Shown here one piece after another: positions 51,930 through 58,812 of a DNA stretch of 64,000 nucleotides. The notes beneath the pieces were generated by a model. The model ran no database searches. It saw only the letters and a list, made by a program, of their open reading frames with translations, and had not been told where the DNA came from. The translations under genes and the position numbers were made by a program. The stretch lies in assembly GCF_016834655.1 (NCBI RefSeq), contig NZ_JAENHP010000020.1, positions 62,001-126,000 of the forward strand, given 5' to 3'. Each line of letters begins with the position of its first letter. The stretch's first letter is position 1. Source of the DNA: Paractinoplanes ovalisporus (GTDB lineage Bacteria; Actinomycetota; Actinomycetes; Mycobacteriales; Micromonosporaceae).

Positions 51930-53075
51930 ATGCGTACTCCCCACCAGTCCGTCGACCGGCTCGGCAGCCGGCACGTCGATCAGGCGCCCACCGCGCCCGT
52001 GTCGGCCACCCTGCCGTTGGCCGGTGCGGTGGACGACGGCGACCGCCTGGTCGACGTGGTGGACCTGCTCGCGCTGGACGCCTTCGTCACGGGCCGGGAG
52101 CCGTACGGCCGCAGCAAGTATCTGGAGAACGTGCGCGCCGACGCACCCCTGACCGTCGAGGACGCCCGCGTCGTCCGGGACGCGCTCGACGAGGACGGCC
52201 AGGGCCGGCTCGCCGTCGGCGACGGCTGGACGCTGCACGTGAACCGCTGGAAGCAGAGCCGCCGCGCCCGGGTCACGGTCACCGCGGTCAGCGCCGAACT
52301 GGCCGAGACCATCCTCGAGGCGGCCGTGAAGGACGCCGTCCAGGAGCCCGAGCCGACTCCTGACAACGTGCCGATCGGGTTCTGGCACTTCGGACAGCAC
52401 GGCCCGCGCCGCGCCGCGCGGGAGATCGACGCCGCGCCGTGGGAGACGATCCGCCGCAACTACGCCAGCCCGGTCGCGGCCACCCTGGAACGGCTGATGG
52501 CGCTTGACGCCAAGACGATCAGCGGCCGCCTCCTGCTGCTGCACGGCGAACCCGGCACCGGCAAGACGACGGCCCTGCGCGCGCTCGCCCAGCAGTGGCG
52601 TTCGTGGTGCCAGGTCGACTGCGTGCTCGACCCGGAACGGCTGTTCAACGACCCCGCCTATCTGATGAGCGTGGCGCTGGGCAGCGACGACGAGGACGAG
52701 CCACGCTGGCGCCTGCTGATGCTGGAGGACTGCGACGAGCTGATCAGCGGCGAGGCCAAGGCGAGCGCCGGGCAGTCGTTGTCGCGGCTGCTCAACCTCA
52801 CCGACGGTCTGCTCGGTCAGGGCCGCAACGCGCTGATCGCGATCACGACCAACGAGGACCTGGCGTCGCTGCACCCGGCCGTCGTGCGCCCGGGGCGGTG
52901 CCTGGCCAGCATCGAGGTCGGCCGTCTCCCGTACGCCGAAGCGGTCGCCTGGCTGGGCACGTCGCGCGGCATCGGCGCTCAGGGCGCGACGCTCGCCGAA
53001 CTGTATGCGCTCAAGACCGGTAGCGAGCCGGTAACGGTTCCGAAACCGGAACCCAGCACGGGTATGTATCTGTAA
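51930..53075 (+). CDS. AAA ATPase with DUF5925 N-terminal domain
   Basis: A 381-residue soluble ATPase. The N-terminal 180 residues match the DUF5925 arrangement (DALDEDGQGRLAVGDGWTLH, FWHFGQHGPRRAAREIDAAP). The AAA core has Walker A GEPGTGKT (206-213), Walker B LLMLEDCDEL with a D replacing the usual second acidic position, sensor 1 ITTNEDL, and an Arg finger-like HPAVVRPGRC. The short lid ends in a Pro-rich tail. Function is unknown; such proteins are frequent in Actinoplanes and Streptomyces. The stop codon lies within an iron-box-like sequence. Confidence 0.88.
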   Translation: MRTPHQSVDRLGSRHVDQAPTAPVSATLPLAGAVDDGDRLVDVVDLLALDAFVTGREPYGRSKYLENVRADAPLTVEDARVVRDALDEDGQGRLAVGDGWTLHVNRWKQSRRARVTVTAVSAELAETILEAAVKDAVQEPEPTPDNVPIGFWHFGQHGPRRAAREIDAAPWETIRRNYASPVAATLERLMALDAKTISGRLLLLHGEPGTGKTTALRALAQQWRSWCQVDCVLDPERLFNDPAYLMSVALGSDDEDEPRWRLLMLEDCDELISGEAKASAGQSLSRLLNLTDGLLGQGRNALIAITTNEDLASLHPAVVRPGRCLASIEVGRLPYAEAVAWLGTSRGIGAQGATLAELYALKTGSEPVTVPKPEPSTGMYL

Positions 53076-53112
53076 AGGAAGGCTAGCCTAAACCGCACAG
53101 AGGCTAACCTAA
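53073..53112. promoter_or_regulatory. Two iron-box-like sequences at a convergent gene end
   Basis: AAGGCTAGCCTAA (53079-53091) and GAGGCTAACCTAA (53100-53112) match the right half of the IdeR/DtxR consensus TTAGGTTAGGCTAACCTAA (14 and 12 of 19 positions overall). They lie directly after the DUF5925 stop and before a terminator, with no downstream gene on either strand to control. Confidence 0.45.
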
Positions 53113-53116
53113 AACA

Positions 53117-53155
53117 AATGCGCCCGCCGTCGCGAGGAGCAACGGCGGGCGCATT
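53117..53155. terminator. Bidirectional terminator, DUF5925 and DUF1540 genes
   Basis: A perfect 14-bp stem (AATGCGCCCGCCGT with ACGGCGGGCGCATT) and 11-nt loop lie between the two convergent stop codons (53075 and 53169). Confidence 0.8.
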
Positions 53156-53168
53156 ACCGAGCGTATGG

Positions 53169-53459
53169 TCAGCCCTTTTCGTACGTCATGCAGTCGGCCT
53201 TGTCGCCGGACTCGCCGACCACGATCGCGGGGGCCTTGCACTCGAGGTTCTGGTTGTGCGTGCAGTCGGAGCGCTTACACGCGCCCACCTGCGCCAACGC
53301 CTTGCCGGTGCCCCCCTTGTCGCCGGTCACGTAGGTGTCGCACTCGGCCGAGATCGCACTGCCGATGGTGACCGCGAAGGCGGTGCACCCGTCGTGGTTG
53401 TAGCCACAGCTGGTCACCGTGCAGGTCTGCACGCGGGGCATTTCCAGCATCTGAGTCAT
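53169..53459 (-). CDS. Cysteine-rich protein with two DUF1540 motifs
   Basis: A 96-residue protein. Two copies of the DUF1540 cysteine pattern are seen: CTVTSCGYNHDGCTAFAV ending at a later ECDTY, and ACKRSDCTHNQNLECKAPAI ending at DCMTY, ten cysteines in all. This spacing suggests two small metal-binding units. I start at ATG 53459 with a GGAGG site; the frame is open to 53510. An IdeR/DtxR-type iron box 91 bp upstream suggests induction under iron limitation. No enzymatic role is known. Confidence 0.85.
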   Translation of the reverse strand: MTQMLEMPRVQTCTVTSCGYNHDGCTAFAVTIGSAISAECDTYVTGDKGGTGKALAQVGACKRSDCTHNQNLECKAPAIVVGESGDKADCMTYEKG

Positions 53460-53549
53460 GAGTTCGTCGCCTCCATTTTCCGCAACCCGGTCACGTCGAC
53501 GATAAACCATTTCCCGGAAATGCCGAAACTACACCACGATTTTAATTGT

Positions 53550-53568
53550 TTAGGTAAGGCGTCCCTAA
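53550..53568. promoter_or_regulatory. IdeR/DtxR-type iron box upstream of the DUF1540 gene
   Basis: The 19-mer TTAGGTAAGGCGTCCCTAA matches the consensus at 15 of 19 positions and sits in an AT-rich patch 91 bp before the DUF1540 start. It overlaps the stop codon of the adenylosuccinate-synthetase-like gene. Confidence 0.65.
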
Positions 53569-54767
53569 CAAATGCTATTCAAGAGCTTCTTGTCGGCGGC
53601 GCCGGGTCCGTAGGACTCGATCTCCACCGGGGCCGACAGAAGGCTCTCGATGGCCCCGGCCCAGTCGTCCGGCCGGATCAGCGGGCCCGGCCGCGCCCGG
53701 TTCAGGCGGGCCGTGAGCGCCTCCTGGTATTCGAGATCACGGGCGGGGCCGGGGACGATCCGGTTCCACGGCTCGCCGTCGAGCAGGTACGAGTTGCAGA
53801 TCCGCATCGCCGGGCAGCGGCCGGGGCTGTCCAGGTGGGTCACGGCCAAGGCGTCGACCCCGCCGGCCACCTCGACCGCGTACCGGTGGGCGACCGCGTC
53901 GAAGTGCCCGACCCGGAACGCGCCCTGCCACTCCCCCGTCGCGTTGTGGCCCTCGGGCAGGTCGAGCGCCGGGTCCTCGGTGACGAACGGGCCCGCGCCG
54001 TGCCGGGTCGTGTAGGTGCGCACGACGCCGATCCGCTTGAAATCGCCACAGAGCGACGCCACGTTGTCGTACGTCGTGGTCGACCAGGTCGTGTGCGGGT
54101 GCCAGCCGCGCCACTCGTCGAGCAGCACCCCCTGCGCCCCCTCGAAGACACACGGGCCCTCGCCGAGCAGGCGTCCGGTGAACTCGGCACCGACGATCGA
54201 CACCGTGCGGCCGAAAGCCAGGAACGCGTCGACCACATCGTCGAGGGGCACCCCGGCCGGCCCGAGGTCGGACTCCACCGCCGCCAGGCGACGGCGGAGT
54301 CCCGTACGGGAAAGGGTGTCGGAGACGCGCGGCGCCTGCGGGTGACTCAGCGCGTACGCCATGGTCTCGCCGACGCCCATGCCGCACGAACCGTGACGCC
54401 CGCCGCCGCGCGCGAGCTCCCGGCGCTGGTTCGCCGCCCGATGCCACGGAGTGGCGAGCAGGGCGTCCCCATCCACCGTGAGCAGCTCGAACGGGTTGCC
54501 TAGAACAGCCGCCTCGGAGGCCAGCGCGAGCGGATCGACGACCACGAAGCGTGTCAGGTGGGTGGGCACGCCACGCAGCGTGCCCGAACCGAACTGCGCG
54601 AACGTGTGCTGCCGGCCGTCCTCGGTGACCACGTTGTGTGCGGCCTGCGCTCCCCCGTTGAAGCGCAGCACCGCCCGTACGTCCGAGGCCGCGCACAGAG
54701 CGTCAACCACCGTGCCCTTGCCCGCGTCCCCGTAACCGAGGTCGACCACCGCGACGTGCTCGCTCAC
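53565..54767 (-). CDS. Adenylosuccinate-synthetase-like (PurA-fold) enzyme of unknown substrate
   Basis: A 400-residue paralogue of PurA, which joins IMP and aspartate using GTP. The P-loop GYGDAGKG keeps catalytic D14 and K17, and His44 (GGAQAAHN) matches E. coli His41. FEGAQGVLLD and TRHGAGPFVTE are conserved. The aspartate-binding loop, normally TTGRRRRxGW, reads ATGEWQGAFRVG (about 277-288), and the guanine motif TKxD is THLD. The amino-acid partner and base are therefore likely different. GTG 54767 overlaps the vWA stop (GTGA). It is last in the NrtR-kinase-vWA operon, not the housekeeping purA, which is longer and stands alone in related genomes. Confidence 0.85.
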   Translation of the reverse strand: MSEHVAVVDLGYGDAGKGTVVDALCAASDVRAVLRFNGGAQAAHNVVTEDGRQHTFAQFGSGTLRGVPTHLTRFVVVDPLALASEAAVLGNPFELLTVDGDALLATPWHRAANQRRELARGGGRHGSCGMGVGETMAYALSHPQAPRVSDTLSRTGLRRRLAAVESDLGPAGVPLDDVVDAFLAFGRTVSIVGAEFTGRLLGEGPCVFEGAQGVLLDEWRGWHPHTTWSTTTYDNVASLCGDFKRIGVVRTYTTRHGAGPFVTEDPALDLPEGHNATGEWQGAFRVGHFDAVAHRYAVEVAGGVDALAVTHLDSPGRCPAMRICNSYLLDGEPWNRIVPGPARDLEYQEALTARLNRARPGPLIRPDDWAGAIESLLSAPVEIESYGPGAADKKLLNSIC

Positions 54768-55720
54768 AGTCGTTCGTTCCCCGAAGCCGCGTTGCCGACC
54801 GGCAGCGTGCCCCGCCGCACCACGCCGCCACGCTGCAGCGGAGCCAGCGCCTTGCCGACCGTGTTCCGGTGTGCGGAACCGGCGTCGACCAGGTCGTCGA
54901 GGCCGGCGTCGAGGTCGATCGTTCCCTCGCCGAGACCCACCGTGAGCGCGATCGTCTCGCACACCGCGTCCAGGTCGTCGAGCTCCAGCACGTTCTGTCC
55001 GAGCAGCCCGCGCCACCGCTTCAGCACGTCACGGTTGCCGCCGTGACCGGCCGCGGTGGGCAGCAGGTAGTAGACGTCGAACGTCCGCTGAAGCTCGACG
55101 ACCAGGGCCTCGGTGCTCATCGGCTCGGTGCGCTCGCCGATGAACTTCTCGACCTCCCGCGGGTTGACCTTCTTGTACGGCATCTCGTCGCCGATCAGGA
55201 ACAGGTAGCCGCGCCGGCCGCGCTTCTCGTAGGAGTCGAGGGAGGTGTGCCGGGCCATGAAGTACATGGCCAGCTCGTACGACTCGGTCATCTGACCGCC
55301 GCCACCGCCCTCGAGCACGATGCGGGCCAGGTCCTCGTCCATCCGGTTGTCCGACTCGAACTGCCCGATCTGCAGCGGGACCCGGTCGCAGGTGGCGTCG
55401 CCGACCGCGCCGAACAGGATGTGCGGGTCGGTGGCGTAGCCCTTGCGGGTCAGCAGGCCCAGCAGCTGGGGCAGCTTGGTCTGCAGCACGCGGGGCACGC
55501 CGCCCATCGAACCGGTGACGTCGAACAGCACGGCGATCGGCGTGCTGAACGGGTGTTCGTCGCTGTCGCGGCTCTCCCGCTTGGTGACGCCCTTGGGGTC
55601 GAGCGCGGCGTGGGCCTGCCGGGCCCCGCTGTCGCTGTAGGCGAAGGCGCTCGCGCCGGTGGCCCGGCGGTAGTTGTCGGCGGCGGTGTACACGTCGGTG
55701 GACCAGCGTCCGCTTCCCAT
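54764..55720 (-). CDS. vWA-domain protein of the Nudix-kinase operon
   Basis: A 318-residue cytoplasmic protein. The vWA domain starts near residue 60 with MIDAS D67-V-T-G-S (DVTGSMGGV, Thr replacing the usual first Ser). GGGGGQMTESYELAM supplies the distal Thr and FLIGDEMPY the Asp. The C-terminal 100 residues (LLPTAAGHGGNRDVLKRWR) resemble TerY-like vWA proteins of stress operons. ATG 55720 has a GGAGG site and lies 14 bp after the kinase gene. It probably bridges the kinase-like protein and the PurA-like enzyme. Confidence 0.88.
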   Translation of the reverse strand: MGSGRWSTDVYTAADNYRRATGASAFAYSDSGARQAHAALDPKGVTKRESRDSDEHPFSTPIAVLFDVTGSMGGVPRVLQTKLPQLLGLLTRKGYATDPHILFGAVGDATCDRVPLQIGQFESDNRMDEDLARIVLEGGGGGQMTESYELAMYFMARHTSLDSYEKRGRRGYLFLIGDEMPYKKVNPREVEKFIGERTEPMSTEALVVELQRTFDVYYLLPTAAGHGGNRDVLKRWRGLLGQNVLELDDLDAVCETIALTVGLGEGTIDLDAGLDDLVDAGSAHRNTVGKALAPLQRGGVVRRGTLPVGNAASGNERL

Positions 55721-55734
55721 GGTTCTGTCCTCCG

Positions 55735-56631
55735 TCAGATCGTGAAGGGCCGGAATTTGCGCGGCCCGTAGAGGTTGTGCAGGGTCTCGTCGAGTTCGTG
55801 GAGCAGGCGCCAGGCGTCCTGGGGCCGCATGCGGGGCGCGTCGTACAGGCAGCCGTCGGCGAACCGGCGCAACGGCTTGGGCAGGTCCTCGCTCAGGCGG
55901 ACCATGAGGCTGGTCGCCATGTGGATGTCGGTGGCCGGGCTGGCGGTCTTCTCGTTCAGCACCTCGGGCGGGTAGGCGTCGCGTTGCCGCGCGACGATCG
56001 CCTTCACACTGGCGCCGGAATAGCACCAGTCGACAAGGGCCAGGCCGTGCTGTTCGGGGTGGATGAGAACGTGTTCCTCGAGAACGGCGCCGTGGATCAC
56101 GCCGGCTCGGTGGGCCCAGCCGAGGCCGACCAGCAGGCGGCGCCAGATCCAGGCCGTGTCGCGCGGGTCCCTTTTCTTAGCCACCGCGGTCAGTGGCACA
56201 AAACCGACAAGCCGTTCCTGTACGTTGATACGCCGTCTTTTCCTTTCGGCGTCCTCGTGCAGGTACGTCTCGATCAGCTTCGGTGCGTACGGCCGGTACT
56301 GGGGGTCGCCCTTGTCTCGCAGGATCTTGAGGGCGTCCGCCTCGGCCTCCATCAGGTCGTTGTCGGCCGGACTGCGGGGCACCTTGGTCAGCGTCCCGTT
56401 CTCCCCCGCGGCCAGATCGGCGATGTCACCGGTGATGACCCTTTGGTTCCGCTGGTGGTAGAGCCGCGACAGGGTGGCGAAGGCGTGCGTGGCGATCGCG
56501 GTCCGGTCATCGCTCACGGCATCCGGATGGACGGCTTTCGCGTACGCCCGGTAGGTGGCCTCTCCATCCCCGCCCAGCTCGCCGAACGAGGTGGCCCGCT
56601 CGATCCGCTCGACCGCTTCGGCGAACCTCAT
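55735..56631 (-). CDS. J-domain fused to a degenerate protein-kinase-like domain
   Basis: A 298-residue protein. Residues 1-62 look like a J-domain (ATYRAYAKAVHPDAVSDDR, with the HPD tripeptide at 35-37 and helices on both sides). A kinase-like domain follows: a plausible Lys83/Glu pair, then WAHRAGVIHGAVLEEHVLI where HRDxKxxN should be; the catalytic Asp is Ala182 and the Asn is His187. LVDWCYS replaces DFG, keeping D201. It is thus probably a pseudokinase or an altered enzyme. ATG 56631 overlaps the Nudix gene stop (ATGA). Confidence 0.8.
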   Translation of the reverse strand: MRFAEAVERIERATSFGELGGDGEATYRAYAKAVHPDAVSDDRTAIATHAFATLSRLYHQRNQRVITGDIADLAAGENGTLTKVPRSPADNDLMEAEADALKILRDKGDPQYRPYAPKLIETYLHEDAERKRRRINVQERLVGFVPLTAVAKKRDPRDTAWIWRRLLVGLGWAHRAGVIHGAVLEEHVLIHPEQHGLALVDWCYSGASVKAIVARQRDAYPPEVLNEKTASPATDIHMATSLMVRLSEDLPKPLRRFADGCLYDAPRMRPQDAWRLLHELDETLHNLYGPRKFRPFTI

Positions 56632-57368
56632 CGGACGTCGTCCTCACGGGTCGGCCGCAGCAGCGCCGGGTGCAGCAGACGGGCGTCGCCGGCGCGGTAG
56701 AGCTTGGGCTTGGGTCCGCCGCGCTCGCCACCCCGGGTCGCGGTCTCGCCCGTGCTCTCGACGAAGCCCGGCACCGACAGGACCTTGCGGTGGAAGTTGC
56801 CGGCGTGCAGTTCCTCGCCCCACACCACGGCGTAGATCTGCCGCAGCTCCGAGATCGTGAACTCGTCCCCCGCGAAGGTGGTGGCCAGCGGCGTGTACTC
56901 GAGTTTGGCGCGAGCCCTCTCGAGCCCGTCGGCCAACACGTCGTCGTGGTCGAAGGCGAGGTTGGTGGCCTCTTCGACCGGAACCCAGTAGGCGCCGGCC
57001 GCGTCCCCACCGGCGCTCGGGTCGGGCAGGCTGGGCGCGAAGGCCAGATAGGCGACGGAGAAGACCCGCATGCGGGGGTCACGACCCGGATTCCCGTACG
57101 TCTTGAGCTGCTCGAGATGAACCCGCTCGAGCGCGCCGACGCCGGTCTCCTCGGCCAGTTCCCGCAGCGCCGCCGCGTCCAGCCCTTCGTCGGGCCGGAC
57201 GAACCCACCGGGAAGCGCCCGCCGACCGGCGAAGGGGTGCTCGGCGCGCTCGACAAGCAGGACACAAAGCCGCGCATCGCGGATGGTCAGCGCCACCACG
57301 TCGGTGGTGACGGCGACCGCCGGGTATGCCCCCGGGTCGTACGAGGCCAGGAATTCCTTCTCGCCCAT
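56628..57368 (-). CDS. Nudix/winged-helix protein of the NrtR type
   Basis: A 246-residue protein. The Nudix box is complete: GGFVRPDEGLDAAAL followed at once by RELAEETGV. The C-terminal winged helix (about 160-225) contains FTISELRQIYAVVWGEE and NFHRKVLSVPGFVE, the NrtR arrangement in which an ADP-ribose-type ligand releases the protein from DNA. Intact catalytic Glu residues mean it could also hydrolyse a nucleoside diphosphate derivative. It is the first gene of the operon. Two tandem palindromes upstream are its likely operators. Confidence 0.9.
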   Translation of the reverse strand: MGEKEFLASYDPGAYPAVAVTTDVVALTIRDARLCVLLVERAEHPFAGRRALPGGFVRPDEGLDAAALRELAEETGVGALERVHLEQLKTYGNPGRDPRMRVFSVAYLAFAPSLPDPSAGGDAAGAYWVPVEEATNLAFDHDDVLADGLERARAKLEYTPLATTFAGDEFTISELRQIYAVVWGEELHAGNFHRKVLSVPGFVESTGETATRGGERGGPKPKLYRAGDARLLHPALLRPTREDDVR

Positions 57369-57384
57369 CCCGTGCTCCAGGTTG

Positions 57385-57415
57385 TTCTCAGATCGAGTAT
57401 TTCTCGGTGCGAGAA
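57385..57415. promoter_or_regulatory. Two tandem 15-bp palindromes upstream of the NrtR-type operon
   Basis: TTCTCA-gat-CGAGTA (57385-57399) and TTCTCG-gtg-CGAGAA (57401-57415) share a 6-3-6 design and start 16 bp apart, 17-47 bp before the start codon. The second is perfect. The placement suits an autorepressor of the NrtR family. Confidence 0.65.
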
Positions 57416-57430
57416 GAACCTAACACGGCG

Positions 57431-57462
57431 GCGCCACGGCTTGTCAATACAAGCCGTGGCGC
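57431..57462. terminator. Perfect hairpin between the IPT/TIG gene and the NrtR operon
   Basis: GCGCCACGGCTTGT pairs with ACAAGCCGTGGCGC (14 bp, loop CAAT). It follows the stop of the minus-strand IPT/TIG gene by 7 bp, so it should end that transcript before the NrtR promoter. Confidence 0.75.
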
Positions 57463-57469
57463 GGTTCGG

Positions 57470-58726
57470 TCAGTAGGGCCCGACAGTGAACGTGGCGCCG
57501 CTGCTGACGATCGTCGGGTTGGCGCTCCCCCCGGCGCCGGTGCCGCCGTCGGCGACAACGGTGAGCACGTACGCCCCCTCGGCGATCGCGACACCCGGCA
57601 TCGTCGCGCTGTTCGCCGGGTTCAACTGGTCGGCCGCGAGGTCCAACGTGCAGATCAGCTCGGTGTCGCGGATGACCGACACCCCCGTGCACTCGGCCAC
57701 GCCCCGGTTGCTGTTCGCCACGTAGGCGTCCTTGACCAGGAACACGTGCGCCCCACTGCCGATCGGCGCCGCACCCGCGTCGAAGGTGAGGCTGGAGAAA
57801 CCGGCGCCGATGACGTCGATCGTGACCTGTGTGCCGGCGGCCGCCTGATTCGGCGTGATCGAGATGCCGTTGGTGTAGCTGAACGGGATCGGCGGGTCGT
57901 TCGTCTGGCTGTTGTTGTCGGGGTCGAGGCTGCTCACGGTGCCGCCCGGCGCGTTGACGACGACGGGCAGCCCGTCACCGGCCGCCCGGGGGCCGGTGGT
58001 CGCCGTGAAGCTGTTGCCGTTGGCCGCGACCTTGACGTTGGTCAGCGCCACCCCACCGGCCGTGGCCGTGGTCGCCACCGAGGTGGCGGCGAAGCCCGTG
58101 CCGTTCACGGTGATCGTCTGGCCGCCGCCGGCCGGGCTGCTCGCCGGCAGGATCGAGGTGATGGTCGGCTTGATCGCCAGGGTGTAGGTCGCCGTGGCCA
58201 GGAGCGTGCTGGTGGTGACGTTGTCGCTGTCGTAGACGCAGACGCTCCACCGGGACGAGGTCTGCCCACCCATGAGAACCAGACCGTTGGGGTTGACGGT
58301 GCTGGGATTCCCGTTGGCGTCGTTGACCGGGTACGGACTGGACGGCACCTGGAACACGATCTTCGTGGTGCTGATCCGCTTGACCGCGGCCGGGTTGACG
58401 GTCAGGGTCCCCGCGGTCGTGAGCAGGTTCGAGACCACGATCGGGCTCACCACCTTGGCCGACGCACTGCAGGCGCTGGAGGCCGCGGTGGTACCGACGT
58501 ATTGGAACTGCACCGTGGGGTTGGTGCCGGCCGGGAACGGCACCGGGGTCACCGAGTTGGCGGTGACCGAGCCGACGATCGTCGCGCCGCCGCCCGGCCC
58601 GGTGGTGCTGCTCAAGGTCATCGTCAACGCCGGCGCCGCCGACGCGGGCGCGCCGGTCGCGGCCAGGACAAGCGACGTGACACCGATCAGGGCCAGCCCG
58701 GCCCGGCTCGAAGAACTCCGGTTCAT
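57470..58726 (-). CDS. Secreted IPT/TIG-domain protein
   Basis: A 418-residue exported protein. The signal peptide ends ASA (about residue 30). One clear IPT/TIG Ig-like domain (about 185-290) begins PTITSILPASSPAGGGQTIT, and a paralogous C-terminal module follows with VIGAGFSSLTFDAG, VAECTGVSVIRDTELICTLD and the end SGATFTVGPY. Paired Cys residues could form disulphides. It is paralogous to the gene at 60357. ATG 58726 has a GAGGAGGG site. IPT/TIG proteins are adhesive or structural; a role in the cell surface or sporangial matrix is only a hypothesis. Confidence 0.85.
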   Translation of the reverse strand: MNRSSSSRAGLALIGVTSLVLAATGAPASAAPALTMTLSSTTGPGGGATIVGSVTANSVTPVPFPAGTNPTVQFQYVGTTAASSACSASAKVVSPIVVSNLLTTAGTLTVNPAAVKRISTTKIVFQVPSSPYPVNDANGNPSTVNPNGLVLMGGQTSSRWSVCVYDSDNVTTSTLLATATYTLAIKPTITSILPASSPAGGGQTITVNGTGFAATSVATTATAGGVALTNVKVAANGNSFTATTGPRAAGDGLPVVVNAPGGTVSSLDPDNNSQTNDPPIPFSYTNGISITPNQAAAGTQVTIDVIGAGFSSLTFDAGAAPIGSGAHVFLVKDAYVANSNRGVAECTGVSVIRDTELICTLDLAADQLNPANSATMPGVAIAEGAYVLTVVADGGTGAGGSANPTIVSSGATFTVGPY

Positions 58727-58745
58727 GGGAGAACAACCCTCCTCG

Positions 58746-58789
58746 AAAAAGCAGCGGTCTGCCCGGCCGAGAGGGCCGGACAGACCGCC
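58746..58789 (-). terminator. Rho-independent terminator between two IPT/TIG genes
   Basis: On the minus strand a 15-bp stem (GCGGTCTGTCCGGCC with GGCCGGGCAGACCGC, one G-U pair), loop CTCTC, is followed by TGCTTTTTC. It lies 24 bp past the stop of the gene ending at 58813 and just before the ribosome site of the next, so it may separate or attenuate them. Confidence 0.85.
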
Positions 58790-58812
58790 GAAGTTGCTGG
58801 TTACCGGCCGGA

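Noticed and set aside
53565..54767. Housekeeping purA
   Set aside because: The aspartate-binding arginine loop is missing, the protein is shorter, and it sits in an operon with Nudix, kinase-like and vWA genes.
42647..57368. Prophage or integrative element
   Set aside because: I saw no integrase, transposase, tRNA attachment site, terminal repeats or phage structural genes; only neighbourhood content hints at an accessory island.
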